Of a stretch of 29,888 bases of DNA, positions 1 through 7,809 are shown one piece after another. The notes under the pieces are model-generated. The model made no database searches. It was not told where the DNA came from and worked only from the letters and a program-made list of their open reading frames with translations. The stretch comes from Bdellovibrionales bacterium. GTDB taxonomy: Bacteria > Bdellovibrionota > JAFGOL01. The translations under genes and the position numbers were made by a program. The stretch is from assembly GCA_022707945.1 (NCBI GenBank), contig JAKIZQ010000005.1, positions 1 to 29,888 on the forward strand, in the 5' to 3' direction. Position 1 is the stretch's first letter, and every line of letters starts with the position of its first letter.

Positions 1-235
1 TTTTTATGCTATCTGCGTTTTTCCATTTTTCGTCTGTATCAGGAAACAAAGTGCCTATATCGTCTTTACCACTAGCACCAAGTATCGCATCTATTAATGC
101 ATGACAAAGTACATCTCCATCTGAATGAGCAAGAAGACCAAATTCTGATTCTATTATAACACCACCAATAATGAGAGCCCTGCCCTTCACCAATTTGTGA
201 CTGTCATAACCTATGCCTGATATGTTGATTGACAT
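1..235 (-). CDS. ispF: 2-C-methyl-D-erythritol 2,4-cyclodiphosphate synthase, partial (C-terminus off the left edge)
   Basis: The first 78 codons are present, starting from the ATG at 235 with an AAGGAGA ribosome binding site just upstream. The protein begins MSINISGIGYDSHKL; the GYDSH segment supplies an Asp and a His of the zinc site, and LLAHSDGDVLCHALIDAILG plus DIGTLFPDTD are the family's signature segments. IspF converts CDP-methylerythritol 2-phosphate to the cyclic diphosphate in the cytosolic MEP isoprenoid pathway. It lies 13 bp after ispD and is the third gene of a carD-ispD-ispF transcription unit. The C-terminal half lies outside the window, so completeness cannot be judged. Confidence 0.95.
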   Translation of the reverse strand, partial: MSINISGIGYDSHKLVKGRALIIGGVIIESEFGLLAHSDGDVLCHALIDAILGASGKDDIGTLFPDTDEKWKNADSIK

Positions 236-248
236 AACAACAATCTCC

Positions 249-902
249 TTAAGACCTTATATCATCTTGATAGGTAACCTTTATGTTCTTCTCGCTACCT
301 TCAACACAAAAAACTTTTTTAGAAAAAAACTCAAGCACACTTGCGTCATCCGTAACAGTAGTATCTTTTGGAAGTTCATTATAACAGTTAAAGAGAACGT
401 TAAAATCAAATATCTGGGGTGTTTGTACCCTTACTATTTCATTCCTATCAAGAGTTGATACAACAACATTATCGTTTACTTTCTTAAGTGTATCATCACT
501 TTTTATTACAGGTATTACAGCATCATTGTTTGTAACAGAACTAAAAAGCCTGTCTAAAAGGTCTTTATCTATAAAAGGTCTAGCGGCATCATGAATAAGC
601 ACCTTACTAACCTCTCTTATATTTTCCTGTATCCATGACAAAGCATTAAAAACAGAATCTTGCCTTCTTGCACCACCATTAACGACTATGATACATTTAT
701 TAAACTTTTTTGATAGATCTTTCGTTCTTTCAACAAGGTCTTGTCTTGCTACCACAACTATCTTGTCTATTTTTTTGTAATTTTGAAATAGATCAAGGCT
801 GTGTTCTATAATTGGCTTACCAAATAGATTGTAAAATTGTTTTGGTTCATCTGATCCAAATCTTGTTCCAGAACCGGCTGACAATATAACAGCTATATTC
901 AT
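249..902 (-). CDS. ispD: 2-C-methyl-D-erythritol 4-phosphate cytidylyltransferase
   Basis: IspD activates methylerythritol phosphate with CTP in the MEP isoprenoid pathway. The CTP-binding N-terminus LSAGSGTRFG (residues 7-16) with PKQF (20-23) is present. So are the GGARRQDSVFNAL segment (about 76-88), HDAARP (104-109) and TPQIF (161-165), all expected in this family. At 217 residues it is slightly shorter than usual (about 225-235) but the fold looks complete. The ATG at 902 lies 2 bp after the carD stop and has no clear Shine-Dalgarno sequence, so translation is probably coupled to carD. ispF follows after 13 bp, the usual pairing of these consecutive enzymes. Confidence 0.96.
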   Translation of the reverse strand: MNIAVILSAGSGTRFGSDEPKQFYNLFGKPIIEHSLDLFQNYKKIDKIVVVARQDLVERTKDLSKKFNKCIIVVNGGARRQDSVFNALSWIQENIREVSKVLIHDAARPFIDKDLLDRLFSSVTNNDAVIPVIKSDDTLKKVNDNVVVSTLDRNEIVRVQTPQIFDFNVLFNCYNELPKDTTVTDDASVLEFFSKKVFCVEGSEKNIKVTYQDDIRS

Positions 903-904
903 TA

Positions 905-1603
905 TTAAACTTCAGAGAATATTTTTTGTATCTCTGCATCCACTTTCTTTTCGTTCGAACTTTTTGCAAGGGCAAGTTCTTTAACTAAAAGTGTCCTTGC
1001 TGTATCAAGCATCTTTCTTTCACCAAACGAAAGGTCTTTTTCTGTCTTTAATACCATTAAATCCCTTAAAACTTCTGCTATTTCAAAAACAGAACCAGAT
1101 TTTATTTTTTCCATATATTCTCTATAACGCCTATTCCATGTAGCACCAGTAACAGATCTCTTTTTTTGTTTAAGTACGTCATACACATCTTTTACTTTTG
1201 ATGTTTTTACGACCTGTCTTAGTCCAACGCTTGCTATGTTCTTTACAGGTATAAAAACATTCATCCCTGTATCAAGAACGTTAAGTACCAAAAAATCTAT
1301 CCTTTCACCCATAATATGTTTTTCTTCTACAGCCTCTATTTTGCCAACTCCATGTGCAGGATATACAGCATAATCGCCTATGTTAAAGGGAATATTAACT
1401 TTAACAGGGGTCTGTTTGACTTTGGTATTTACTTTTACCTGTTCTTTAACTTTTTTAGTGGGTACAAGCTTTGATTTGGTATTTACCTTTTTTACTACCT
1501 TTTTAGGCTTAGATGCTTTTTTTGCCACTACTTTTGTCTTTTTTTGTGCTTTCTTCATTTTAGATAAACCTTTTGATTTATTTGTTTTTATTGGCTTTTT
1601 CAT
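905..1603 (-). CDS. carD: CarD/CdnL-family RNA polymerase-binding regulator with lysine-rich N-terminal tail
   Basis: The C-terminal ~160 residues are a complete CarD/CdnL protein. An RNA-polymerase-interacting module (FNIGDYAVYPAHGVGKIEAV) is followed by a helical DNA-binding module with the conserved Trp in TWNRRYREY. Family members stabilise open promoter complexes at housekeeping promoters. Unusually, it is preceded by about 70 residues made mostly of Lys, Val, Thr and Pro with almost no acidic residues (KKAQKK, KPKKVVKK), like a histone H1 tail. The open frame extends to an ATG at 1624, but that codon lies inside the -10 box of a strong promoter. The ATG at 1603 is preferred; an ATG at 1558, preceded by AAAGG, is another option. 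ispD follows after 2 bp. Function of the tail is inferred only from composition. Confidence 0.9.
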   Translation of the reverse strand: MKKPIKTNKSKGLSKMKKAQKKTKVVAKKASKPKKVVKKVNTKSKLVPTKKVKEQVKVNTKVKQTPVKVNIPFNIGDYAVYPAHGVGKIEAVEEKHIMGERIDFLVLNVLDTGMNVFIPVKNIASVGLRQVVKTSKVKDVYDVLKQKKRSVTGATWNRRYREYMEKIKSGSVFEIAEVLRDLMVLKTEKDLSFGERKMLDTARTLLVKELALAKSSNEKKVDAEIQKIFSEV

Positions 1604-1622
1604 ATATTCACAGTTGGCCGGC

Positions 1623-1651
1623 ATACTAGCATAAAAGGTCTTTCAAGTCAA
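1623..1651 (-). promoter_or_regulatory. Sigma-70-type promoter of carD-ispD-ispF
   Basis: On the minus strand TTGACT (1651-1646) and TAGTAT (1628-1623) are separated by exactly 17 bp, with a TG one base before the -10 box (extended -10). Transcription should begin near 1616, leaving a leader of only about 13 nt before the ATG at 1603. The box overlaps the most upstream possible carD start codon at 1624. Confidence 0.75.
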
Positions 1652-1745
1652 ACTGCTAAGTTTTGTGTATTTTTTTATTGTTTTTTAATATTTGATTCTG
1701 CTATACCACTATAAAAGCAAATGACAAACAAGCAAGGGGAACGAT

Positions 1746-3107
1746 ATGATCAATAAATTAATGAAAAGAATATTTTTTATATATGTCTGTCTTATTTCTA
1801 TACATGCATTTGCACAAACAGAATACTACCTTGGAGTATTAGTAGGTGAAGCAAATAAACCAGAATCACAAGAACTCCTTATGAACGATCCTGTCTTACA
1901 ACATAACATGTTGGTTTCAAGATATGAAAAAGAAAAGGGATTAGAAGAATCACCAAAGGTTCTTTGGGCTGGAGAGATCGAAAAGATAGATGGTGAATAT
2001 AAAAGAATTAATGAAACATCCCAATCTTATTTCAAACAAACACCAGATGGACTACAACACATAAAGAACTTCATGGATCATGTTGTTCCCTACGAAATTG
2101 ATTACATAGAATATAGTAAAGAAAACGAACATTTATCACATCTCCTTAAAGTGTTAAAGGATCTGCGACATAATATTAGGAACGAAATCGGAAAAGCATA
2201 TATGGTTCTGCAACAAGATGATCCTTTAGCTACTATACAAATGTTAGGCAAAGAAAACCTGCTAGAGGCTCTTCGAAAATGCATAGACAATATGAATGAA
2301 ATTAAAACACTGAAGCCAAACAACAGATATGACGGACTTAAAGAACTTTATTCTTTAGCAATAGAACTATATGGTATGTTCGCTGTTCAAGACATACATT
2401 CTATAGAATATTTCAAGGCAAATAGAATGAAATACTTTATGGATCTGCTTAATCTTTTCTCTACTCAACCTTCACTTAAAAATAATAACATAGTAATAGA
2501 ACCAGAAGAAAAACCTATAGAAACAAAAAAAGATGAAGTAAAAACAGATGAAATAAAAATAGAAAATCCATTTAAAGAGACACCAGTATCTGTGAAACAG
2601 GGTCAAGAAATTAATCTAATTGAAACCAAAGAAAAGATTTATAGTTTAAACTTGATAAGTCCAAACTATTATAGTTCAGACCAAAGTATACTTGATTTCG
2701 TAAAAGAAATTAACTCAAAGTACTACGTACAAAACGTTCCAGACCTAATAACAGAACTATTCAAGAAGATTACAAAAGAAGGAATGGACCAAAAAGACAT
2801 AATGATAATGTTCAGGTCTGGCCTGTCTGAATACATGGAAGCAAACAAAGACATCAATGACAATTTAGAACTTTTAATACTTTTTATCTCTTACGCCTAT
2901 AATGCCGAAAAAGACGGATACATAAATATCCACCTCGATTACGACAAAAGGATGAGGTCTTTATTTGCAGATAATTATGGGACTTATGTGTCCAACTTTC
3001 ATAACAACAGCAAACTATCTGACAATGAAAAATTAATGATAGTAAACACAGCCAAGATGCTATCTATCAAAACAGCAGAACCAACATTGCCAATAATTAA
3101 AAAATAA
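1746..3107 (+). CDS. Secreted or periplasmic protein of unknown function
   Basis: I do not recognise this family. The ATG at 1746 follows AGGGGA with good spacing. Residues 1-23 form a typical signal peptide (two Lys, hydrophobic core, AFA before Gln24), so the protein is exported; no lipobox cysteine is present. The mature part has a mostly helical N-terminal region (about 24-250). A low-complexity Lys/Glu/Pro/Thr linker (about 255-285) follows, then a second mostly helical region to residue 453. No catalytic motif or transmembrane helix is visible. It stands alone, divergent from carD and convergent with tRNA-Ala, so context gives no functional hint. A periplasmic or envelope role is inferred only from the signal peptide. 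Confidence 0.85.
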   Translation: MINKLMKRIFFIYVCLISIHAFAQTEYYLGVLVGEANKPESQELLMNDPVLQHNMLVSRYEKEKGLEESPKVLWAGEIEKIDGEYKRINETSQSYFKQTPDGLQHIKNFMDHVVPYEIDYIEYSKENEHLSHLLKVLKDLRHNIRNEIGKAYMVLQQDDPLATIQMLGKENLLEALRKCIDNMNEIKTLKPNNRYDGLKELYSLAIELYGMFAVQDIHSIEYFKANRMKYFMDLLNLFSTQPSLKNNNIVIEPEEKPIETKKDEVKTDEIKIENPFKETPVSVKQGQEINLIETKEKIYSLNLISPNYYSSDQSILDFVKEINSKYYVQNVPDLITELFKKITKEGMDQKDIMIMFRSGLSEYMEANKDINDNLELLILFISYAYNAEKDGYINIHLDYDKRMRSLFADNYGTYVSNFHNNSKLSDNEKLMIVNTAKMLSIKTAEPTLPIIKK

Positions 3108-3177
3108 CGTTGCTGGGCCAGATTGCGAGTATTTTTGTTTAAGACGAGGCGCACAAAGCAAGGCGACTAATTCAAGA
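3108..3177. other. Unexplained GC-richer spacer next to tRNA-Ala
   Basis: The 70 bp between the stop of the secreted protein and the tRNA 3' end are clearly richer in G and C than other spacers here and contain AGGCG twice (about 3146-3165). I see no reading frame, convincing hairpin terminator or promoter. It could be a dispersed repeat copy, a small RNA or an integration scar beside the tRNA. Confidence 0.35.
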
Positions 3178-3254
3178 TGGTGGAGGTGAGGGGACTCGAA
3201 CCCCTGGCCTTCTGAGTGCAAATCAGAAGCTCTTCCAAACTGAGCTACACCCCC
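3178..3254 (-). tRNA. tRNA-Ala (anticodon UGC)
   Basis: Read on the minus strand, 74 nt fold into a full cloverleaf followed by an encoded CCA (3180-3178). The acceptor stem GGGGGTG/CACCTCC contains the G3-U70 wobble pair that identifies alanine tRNAs. The D arm is GCTC/GAGC, and the anticodon stem TCTGA/TCAGA carries the loop TTTGCAC with anticodon TGC. The variable loop has 5 nt and the T arm is AGGGG-TTCGAGT-CCCCT. It lies 61 bp after the nitrilase gene on the same strand and may be partly co-transcribed with it. Confidence 0.97.
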
Positions 3255-3315
3255 ACTCAATAAGAAAAGCAAGATGGTTTCTATATGGACTATAATATTT
3301 TTGCAAGAACTTTTA

Positions 3316-4053
3316 TCACTTTCTATCTTTTAGAAATGGGTACTCTTTTCTTACAGAATCAAGCTCTTCCTTAGATATATCAACAATAGAAACACCTTCT
3401 CTATTACTACAATTAAGTTTTTCGTCCCCAAAAGGTCCAAACAGCAAAGAGTCCCCAGAATAATCAAGGCTTGGTGAAGTGCCTATCCTGTTAACTCCTA
3501 TAACAAATGTTTGGTTCTCTATGGCTCTGCTCCTTAGAAGATTTATCCAATGCTCTCTCCTTGAACTAGGCCAATTAGCCATTACAAAGATAATATCTGT
3601 GTCCTTTGCTTTATTCCAAAACATATTAGAGAATCTGAGATCGTAACATATTGAAGGCAAGACCTTCATGCCCATTATCTCAAAAAGCTCTGGGCTAGTT
3701 CCAGCGACGTAATAGACGTCCTCTTTTGCATAACTAAAAAGGTGACTTTTTGCATACGAAGAAACAAAATTTCCCTTAGGATCTATCGTTATTGCCTTAT
3801 TCTTTTTATCCTTAACTCCACCAAAACTAATATAAGCGTTAAGTTTTTTAGATAAAGTTTGAAAGAACTCAATATCTTCATTCAGCAACGTTGTTTTATC
3901 TGTATCCATAGAAAAACCAGTAAGGGTCATCTCTGGAAAAATCAACCAGTCGATCTTGGACTTTAGATCCCTCTCTATTATTTTCATTATTTTATCTTTA
4001 TTCTTTGCCTTAGCTTCCCATGATATATCATATTGGAATAAACCCACTTTCAT
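3316..4053 (-). CDS. Carbon-nitrogen hydrolase, omega-amidase (YafV/Nit2)-like
   Basis: This is a nitrilase-superfamily amidase with the full Glu-Lys-Cys triad: Glu41 in FPEMTLTGF, Lys102 in AKSHLF and Cys136 in the CYDLRF motif. CYDLRF and the later segment RAIENQTFVIGVNRIG are characteristic of YafV/Nit2 omega-amidases. These hydrolyse alpha-keto acid amides such as alpha-ketoglutaramate and 2-oxosuccinamate, salvaging products of transaminases. At 245 residues it is near the family length (about 255) with no signal peptide, so it is cytosolic. The ATG at 4053 is preceded by a consensus AGGAGGT. Exact substrate cannot be told from sequence; a general nitrilase-type amidase is the alternative. 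Confidence 0.88.
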   Translation of the reverse strand: MKVGLFQYDISWEAKAKNKDKIMKIIERDLKSKIDWLIFPEMTLTGFSMDTDKTTLLNEDIEFFQTLSKKLNAYISFGGVKDKKNKAITIDPKGNFVSSYAKSHLFSYAKEDVYYVAGTSPELFEIMGMKVLPSICYDLRFSNMFWNKAKDTDIIFVMANWPSSRREHWINLLRSRAIENQTFVIGVNRIGTSPSLDYSGDSLLFGPFGDEKLNCSNREGVSIVDISKEELDSVRKEYPFLKDRK

Positions 4054-4079
4054 GCGAAACCTCCTGATATTAAGGGGAC

Positions 4080-4129
4080 TTTATAATCACAATCAATGAT
4101 TGTAAATAATTTGTTCATTCAGCGATAAC
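4080..4129. promoter_or_regulatory. Divergent promoter region with 15-bp palindrome
   Basis: ACAATCAATGATTGT at 4089-4103 is a perfect inverted repeat (7-1-7). It overlaps the -35 boxes of two opposed candidate promoters. Leftward: TTTACA (4106-4101), 15 bp, TATAAA (4085-4080). Rightward: TTGTAA (4100-4105), 18 bp, GATAAC (4124-4129). Its placement suggests an operator for a dimeric regulator, but no regulator gene is adjacent. Confidence 0.4.
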
Positions 4130-4139
4130 ATGATAAAGA

Positions 4140-5117
4140 ATGCCTGCTATGGAATTAAAATACCCAGTAGGTCTTATATCCAATACCAATGCAAAAAAGG
4201 TTAGAAAGACCATTGTTGATTCAAAAGACTTACACAAACTTCTTGGTGGAGACAAATATTGTCTTTTAAGGGACACCTCCAGCCTAGAGGAATTGAAAAA
4301 AGTAGTAAGCGAGTTTAGGGACAAAAACATACAAATAATATTATCAAATGGCGGTGATGGCACACATCAAAAACTGATAAGTACACTTATACATAACTTT
4401 AGGGACTACAGTCCCTACATAATACCTCTTAAAAGTGGAACAATGAACATGTTGTCCAAAAATCTTGGGCTTGATATATCTCCATATAAAGTTGCAAGGT
4501 GGATAAAAACACTTATAGAACAAAAGGCAAAAGCTAAGGTCGTACAAAAACACATACTAGAGATAAAGTCAGATGCACTGAAAAAGAATAAATATGGTTT
4601 TGTGTTCATAGCTGGATGTGGATATAAATTGTTAAACTTATATTACTCGTATCCCGAAGGAGGAAAAAGAGCAGCGGCAAAGACCATAGTATCTTCTATG
4701 GGTGCTTGGCTAACTAAAGATCCTCTTGCAAGGTCTATATATACATACACGCCATCAAAAACGACCATAGATTCTAATGAATACAATTTCCCTTATTTAA
4801 TAACAGTAGCGTCTACATTAGAAAAACTTGTCCTAGGCTTTTCTCCCTTCGCAGTAAAGAGTAAAAAAGACGGCTTCTTCTTCATGATAGACGGAGAACC
4901 GATGAGAAAGAACTACCGTTTTACAAAGTTCTTTAAACCATTCCCAGACGATGAATGGAAACCAAAAAGACTAGTAAGCAAAGGAAAAACATTACATCTT
5001 GAGGTTAGTGGTGGATTTAGTATAGACGGAGAAATAGTAAATATAGACGGAAAAGCAAAATTAGAAGTTGTACTAGGTCCAAAGATTAATTTTATAAGTC
5101 CGGTGATACAAAAATGA
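4140..5117 (+). CDS. Diacylglycerol kinase/NAD kinase-fold lipid kinase-like protein
   Basis: This belongs to the DAGK-catalytic/NAD-kinase superfamily, which phosphorylates lipids such as diacylglycerol or sphingosine, or NAD. The nucleotide-binding GGDGT is at residues 71-75, within LSNGGDGTHQKLI. The second family segment, usually PLGTGNxxA, appears as PLKSGTMNMLSKNLGL (96-111). The C-terminal half is the beta-rich domain of lipid kinases, ending with SGGFSIDGE-type strands. The length (325 residues) is normal and no membrane segment is present. The ATG at 4140 has no Shine-Dalgarno; an ATG at 4149 is an alternative. It starts a three-gene operon, overlapping the next gene by ATGA. Substrate is unknown. 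Confidence 0.8.
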   Translation: MPAMELKYPVGLISNTNAKKVRKTIVDSKDLHKLLGGDKYCLLRDTSSLEELKKVVSEFRDKNIQIILSNGGDGTHQKLISTLIHNFRDYSPYIIPLKSGTMNMLSKNLGLDISPYKVARWIKTLIEQKAKAKVVQKHILEIKSDALKKNKYGFVFIAGCGYKLLNLYYSYPEGGKRAAAKTIVSSMGAWLTKDPLARSIYTYTPSKTTIDSNEYNFPYLITVASTLEKLVLGFSPFAVKSKKDGFFFMIDGEPMRKNYRFTKFFKPFPDDEWKPKRLVSKGKTLHLEVSGGFSIDGEIVNIDGKAKLEVVLGPKINFISPVIQK

Positions 5118-5932
5118 TAAGAATAGAACATATAGTAAAAAAATTCAGGCCAGAGCTAGAAAACAACATAAATAGTGTTAATAAATTACTTACAATTTCC
5201 GACTATGAAACAATGCTTATATTGGATATTAAAAGGGATCAACACTTACAATATAAAAGAACATCAAAAGAGTTAATAGACGAAACACCTGGACTAGCTT
5301 CTATTTATATAAAATATAAAGAAAAACATTACCTAATGAGTGGAACACCTTATGTTAAAGATATCATAAACAACTTTACCTTTGCTCTATACCCATTGAA
5401 CTCACCAATAAAATCAAGAGATCAATACAAGTTATATAAGGCAATAGTTAAACTTTGTCCCAAGGGAACAACCAGGAATGCTATTATATTTAATACTCAC
5501 TGTGGGATAATCCCAACTCACATTAGTCATCTTTATAACAGAATATACGCTGTAGAGCCTAATAGGGACATCTATAACGAGAGTAAATTTAATATGACAT
5601 TGAACAAAAAAAATAACTGTATGTTATTTAATACAGACGCTAATAAATGGTTAAAAGAATTCTCTGAACATAAATACACTCAGCCTGGGAAAAAGAATAA
5701 AATAGGATTAGCACTCATAGATCCATCATTCATCTCCAATAATGGTTTAGAATTTTTTGCAAAGGTACAAGCAGAAACCATTATTTTGTTCTCTGATCAA
5801 CAAGCATCAATAGATGATTCAAAGAAAAAGCTAACAGAACTTGGCTTTGACGTCATGGATGAACAAGAAGTAACAGGGACTAAAATACTAAGGATGAAAT
5901 GGAGAAACATTGAAAGACCTACAGAAATATAA
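5114..5932 (+). CDS. Degenerate TrmA/RlmD-like methyltransferase-fold protein
   Basis: The layout follows the catalytic part of TrmA/RlmD-type RNA uracil-5-methyltransferases. SGTPYVKDIINNFTF followed by LNSPIKSRDQYKLY (about 76-108) matches the segment before the SAM site. NTHCGIIPTHIS (127-138) lies where motif I (usually LYCGIGTFxL) belongs, and AVEPN (146-150) is the acidic strand. The expected catalytic DPPRxG is reduced to IDPSFIS (about 202-208), and the SCNP cysteine motif is replaced by LFSDQQ (225-230). It is therefore probably catalytically inactive for uracil methylation, or has another function. There is no iron-sulfur cysteine cluster. It overlaps the previous gene by ATGA and the next by 23 bp, so all three are translationally coupled. 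Confidence 0.6.
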   Translation: MIRIEHIVKKFRPELENNINSVNKLLTISDYETMLILDIKRDQHLQYKRTSKELIDETPGLASIYIKYKEKHYLMSGTPYVKDIINNFTFALYPLNSPIKSRDQYKLYKAIVKLCPKGTTRNAIIFNTHCGIIPTHISHLYNRIYAVEPNRDIYNESKFNMTLNKKNNCMLFNTDANKWLKEFSEHKYTQPGKKNKIGLALIDPSFISNNGLEFFAKVQAETIILFSDQQASIDDSKKKLTELGFDVMDEQEVTGTKILRMKWRNIERPTEI

Positions 5933-6686
5933 AGAGCTTGCCATTTCCGCCTCATTAGAAGCTGGAAAATTACTGATGGCACATTTTAACTCCATAAACG
6001 ATTTTAAAATCAAGAAAGATGCTGGCATAGTAACAAAGGCTGACACAGATTCTGAAACTTTAATTACTAATATACTAAAAAAAGGAACGCCAGAATTTGG
6101 CATCCTTGCAGAAGAAGATGGAGTAAAAGGTGATCAAAACATTAAATGGATAATAGATCCTTTAGACGGTACCACTAATTTTTTCCATGGTTTTCCACAC
6201 TTCAACATATCAATAGCACTAGAATATAAAAAAGAATTAATTGTTGGAGTAGTACACAACCCTGTTAACGGTGACATATATCACTGTGCCAAAGGTGCTG
6301 GCTCATACAAGAACAAAGAATTAATAAAAGTGTCCAAGACAGATCAACTTAAATCATCTTTGTTGGGTACTGGGTTTGCATACATGAGAGGCAACGAACT
6401 AAATTCAGCCTTAGAACTTTTCAAGAAATTTACAGCTCTTACTCATGGAATAAGAAGACCGGGCGCTGCAGCGCTAGACCTTTGTTATGTCGCAGAAGGG
6501 ATTTATGATGGATTCTACGAAAGCACATTAAATCCTTGGGACATTGCTGCAGGAATATTATTGGTACAAGAAGCTGGTGGTACTGTAACTAACTATAAAG
6601 GCAACAAAATATCAATATACGAGAATAACGTCGTTGCATCTAACGGTGCTATACATAAAGATATCGTGAGCGTTATCAACTCATAG
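5910..6686 (+). CDS. suhB: Inositol monophosphatase family phosphatase
   Basis: All metal-binding motifs of the IMPase family are present: the Glu pair in LAEEDG (about 67-71), DPLDGTTNF (83-91) with two Asp ligands, and NPWDIAAG with Asp211. These Mg-dependent enzymes dephosphorylate inositol-1-phosphate or related sugar phosphates; SuhB also has a role in rRNA transcription in enterobacteria. The length (258 residues) is normal. The start is a TTG at 5910 with GGAG five bases upstream, inside the end of the preceding gene. The 3' end overlaps the convergent cpaF gene by 11 bp. The symbol suhB is by family resemblance; substrate is not determined. Confidence 0.88.
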   Translation: MKDLQKYKELAISASLEAGKLLMAHFNSINDFKIKKDAGIVTKADTDSETLITNILKKGTPEFGILAEEDGVKGDQNIKWIIDPLDGTTNFFHGFPHFNISIALEYKKELIVGVVHNPVNGDIYHCAKGAGSYKNKELIKVSKTDQLKSSLLGTGFAYMRGNELNSALELFKKFTALTHGIRRPGAAALDLCYVAEGIYDGFYESTLNPWDIAAGILLVQEAGGTVTNYKGNKISIYENNVVASNGAIHKDIVSVINS

Positions 6687-7809
6687 AAGAAGGATCTTCT
6701 TCTTCCAATGTCTTAACATCAGGGTTGAACTTACTTTTTGGGAATGGGATATTATTCCTTTCTATCTCTTCATAGAATGAAGGTATGTTTCCTGTAGGCA
6801 GCATCTCACCAATAATAGTGCCATCTGCAGTTCTTCCCTTCTGGACAAACCTATATATATCTTTAGTTACGTATCTTCCAAGATCGTCAACACCAAGAAC
6901 TTCACTTATCTGCATTATCCTTCTTGATCCATCATAAAGTCTTGCAGTACATATTATTATATTTATTGCAGAACCTATCTGTGCTCTTATCGCTGTTACG
7001 GGAACTTGTGTATCCGTCATCATGGCTAGTGTTTCTAACCTAACCATAGTTTCTACAGGAGTGTTTGCGTGAACTGTTCCCATACTACCACCATGACCAG
7101 TATTCATGGCAGATATAAGGTCCAGTGCTTCTGCTCCTCTAACTTCTCCAACTATTATTCTGTCTGGTCTAAGTCTTAAAGAGGATTTTAAAAGATCCCT
7201 CATTGTTACAGCACCCTTACCAAAATCATTCGCAGCTTTTGTTTCAAAATAAACAACGTGGTTTGCGTTTATCTGAAGTTCTGAAGCATCCTCTATAACC
7301 AATATTCTGCTTGTCTTGGGTATCCTTGAAGCAACACAAGATAAAAGCGTTGTTTTACCAGAACCAGTACCTCCAGATACTATTATGTTCTTTGCTAAGA
7401 ACACACAAATATCTATGAACCTTGCACCGTCTAAAGAAAGTGCGCCAAAATTAATGAGGTCCTTTAGTGTTAATTTAACCTTGAAGAATTTTCTTATCGC
7501 TATAGTGGTGCCATTCCTTGCGCTAGGCGGCACAACCACGTGCACTCTGGAGCCGTCAGGCAATCTTGCATCAAGTGTAGGGTTTTCCTCGTCTAACGGT
7601 CTTCCTACAAACTGAGCAATGTTCCTTGCTGCTGCCAACAATGATCCTTCGTCCTCAAACTTTGCTTCTGTTTTAATTAATTTCCCTTTACGTTCAATAA
7701 ATATAGTAGAAGGACCATTTATTAATATATCTGTAACTGATTCATCTGCTAAATAGTCCTTAACAGGAGAAAGGAAGTTTGCAATGGTAGCTTCAAATAC
7801 CCTACTCAT
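6676..7809 (-). CDS. cpaF: CpaF/TadA-family secretion ATPase
   Basis: This is a type II/IV secretion ATPase of the CpaF branch, the motor of Tad pilus assembly. Visible are an N-terminal domain with DILINGPSTIFIERKG (27-42), Walker A GGTGSGKT (146-153), the acidic box VIEDASELQ (171-179), Walker B LRPDRIIVGEVRG (213-225) and the His box HGGSMGTVHANT (239-250). The protein is 377 residues, shorter than many CpaF proteins because the N-terminal extension is minimal. The ATG overlaps the preceding stop as TAATG, so translation is coupled to the small upstream gene. No other tad/cpa gene is in view, so it is an orphan in a cell-wall operon and its partner machinery must lie elsewhere. Confidence 0.92.
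   Translation of the reverse strand: MSRVFEATIANFLSPVKDYLADESVTDILINGPSTIFIERKGKLIKTEAKFEDEGSLLAAARNIAQFVGRPLDEENPTLDARLPDGSRVHVVVPPSARNGTTIAIRKFFKVKLTLKDLINFGALSLDGARFIDICVFLAKNIIVSGGTGSGKTTLLSCVASRIPKTSRILVIEDASELQINANHVVYFETKAANDFGKGAVTMRDLLKSSLRLRPDRIIVGEVRGAEALDLISAMNTGHGGSMGTVHANTPVETMVRLETLAMMTDTQVPVTAIRAQIGSAINIIICTARLYDGSRRIMQISEVLGVDDLGRYVTKDIYRFVQKGRTADGTIIGEMLPTGNIPSFYEEIERNNIPFPKSKFNPDVKTLEEEDPSSMS

Noticed and set aside
1380..1634. 84-codon plus-strand frame opposite carD
   Set aside because: It is the antisense of the lysine-rich carD tail, giving a Phe/Thr-rich artefact with no ribosome binding site.
3060..3272. 70-codon minus-strand reading frame across the tRNA region
   Set aside because: It reads through tRNA-Ala; the apparent peptide is a translation of the tRNA and its flank.
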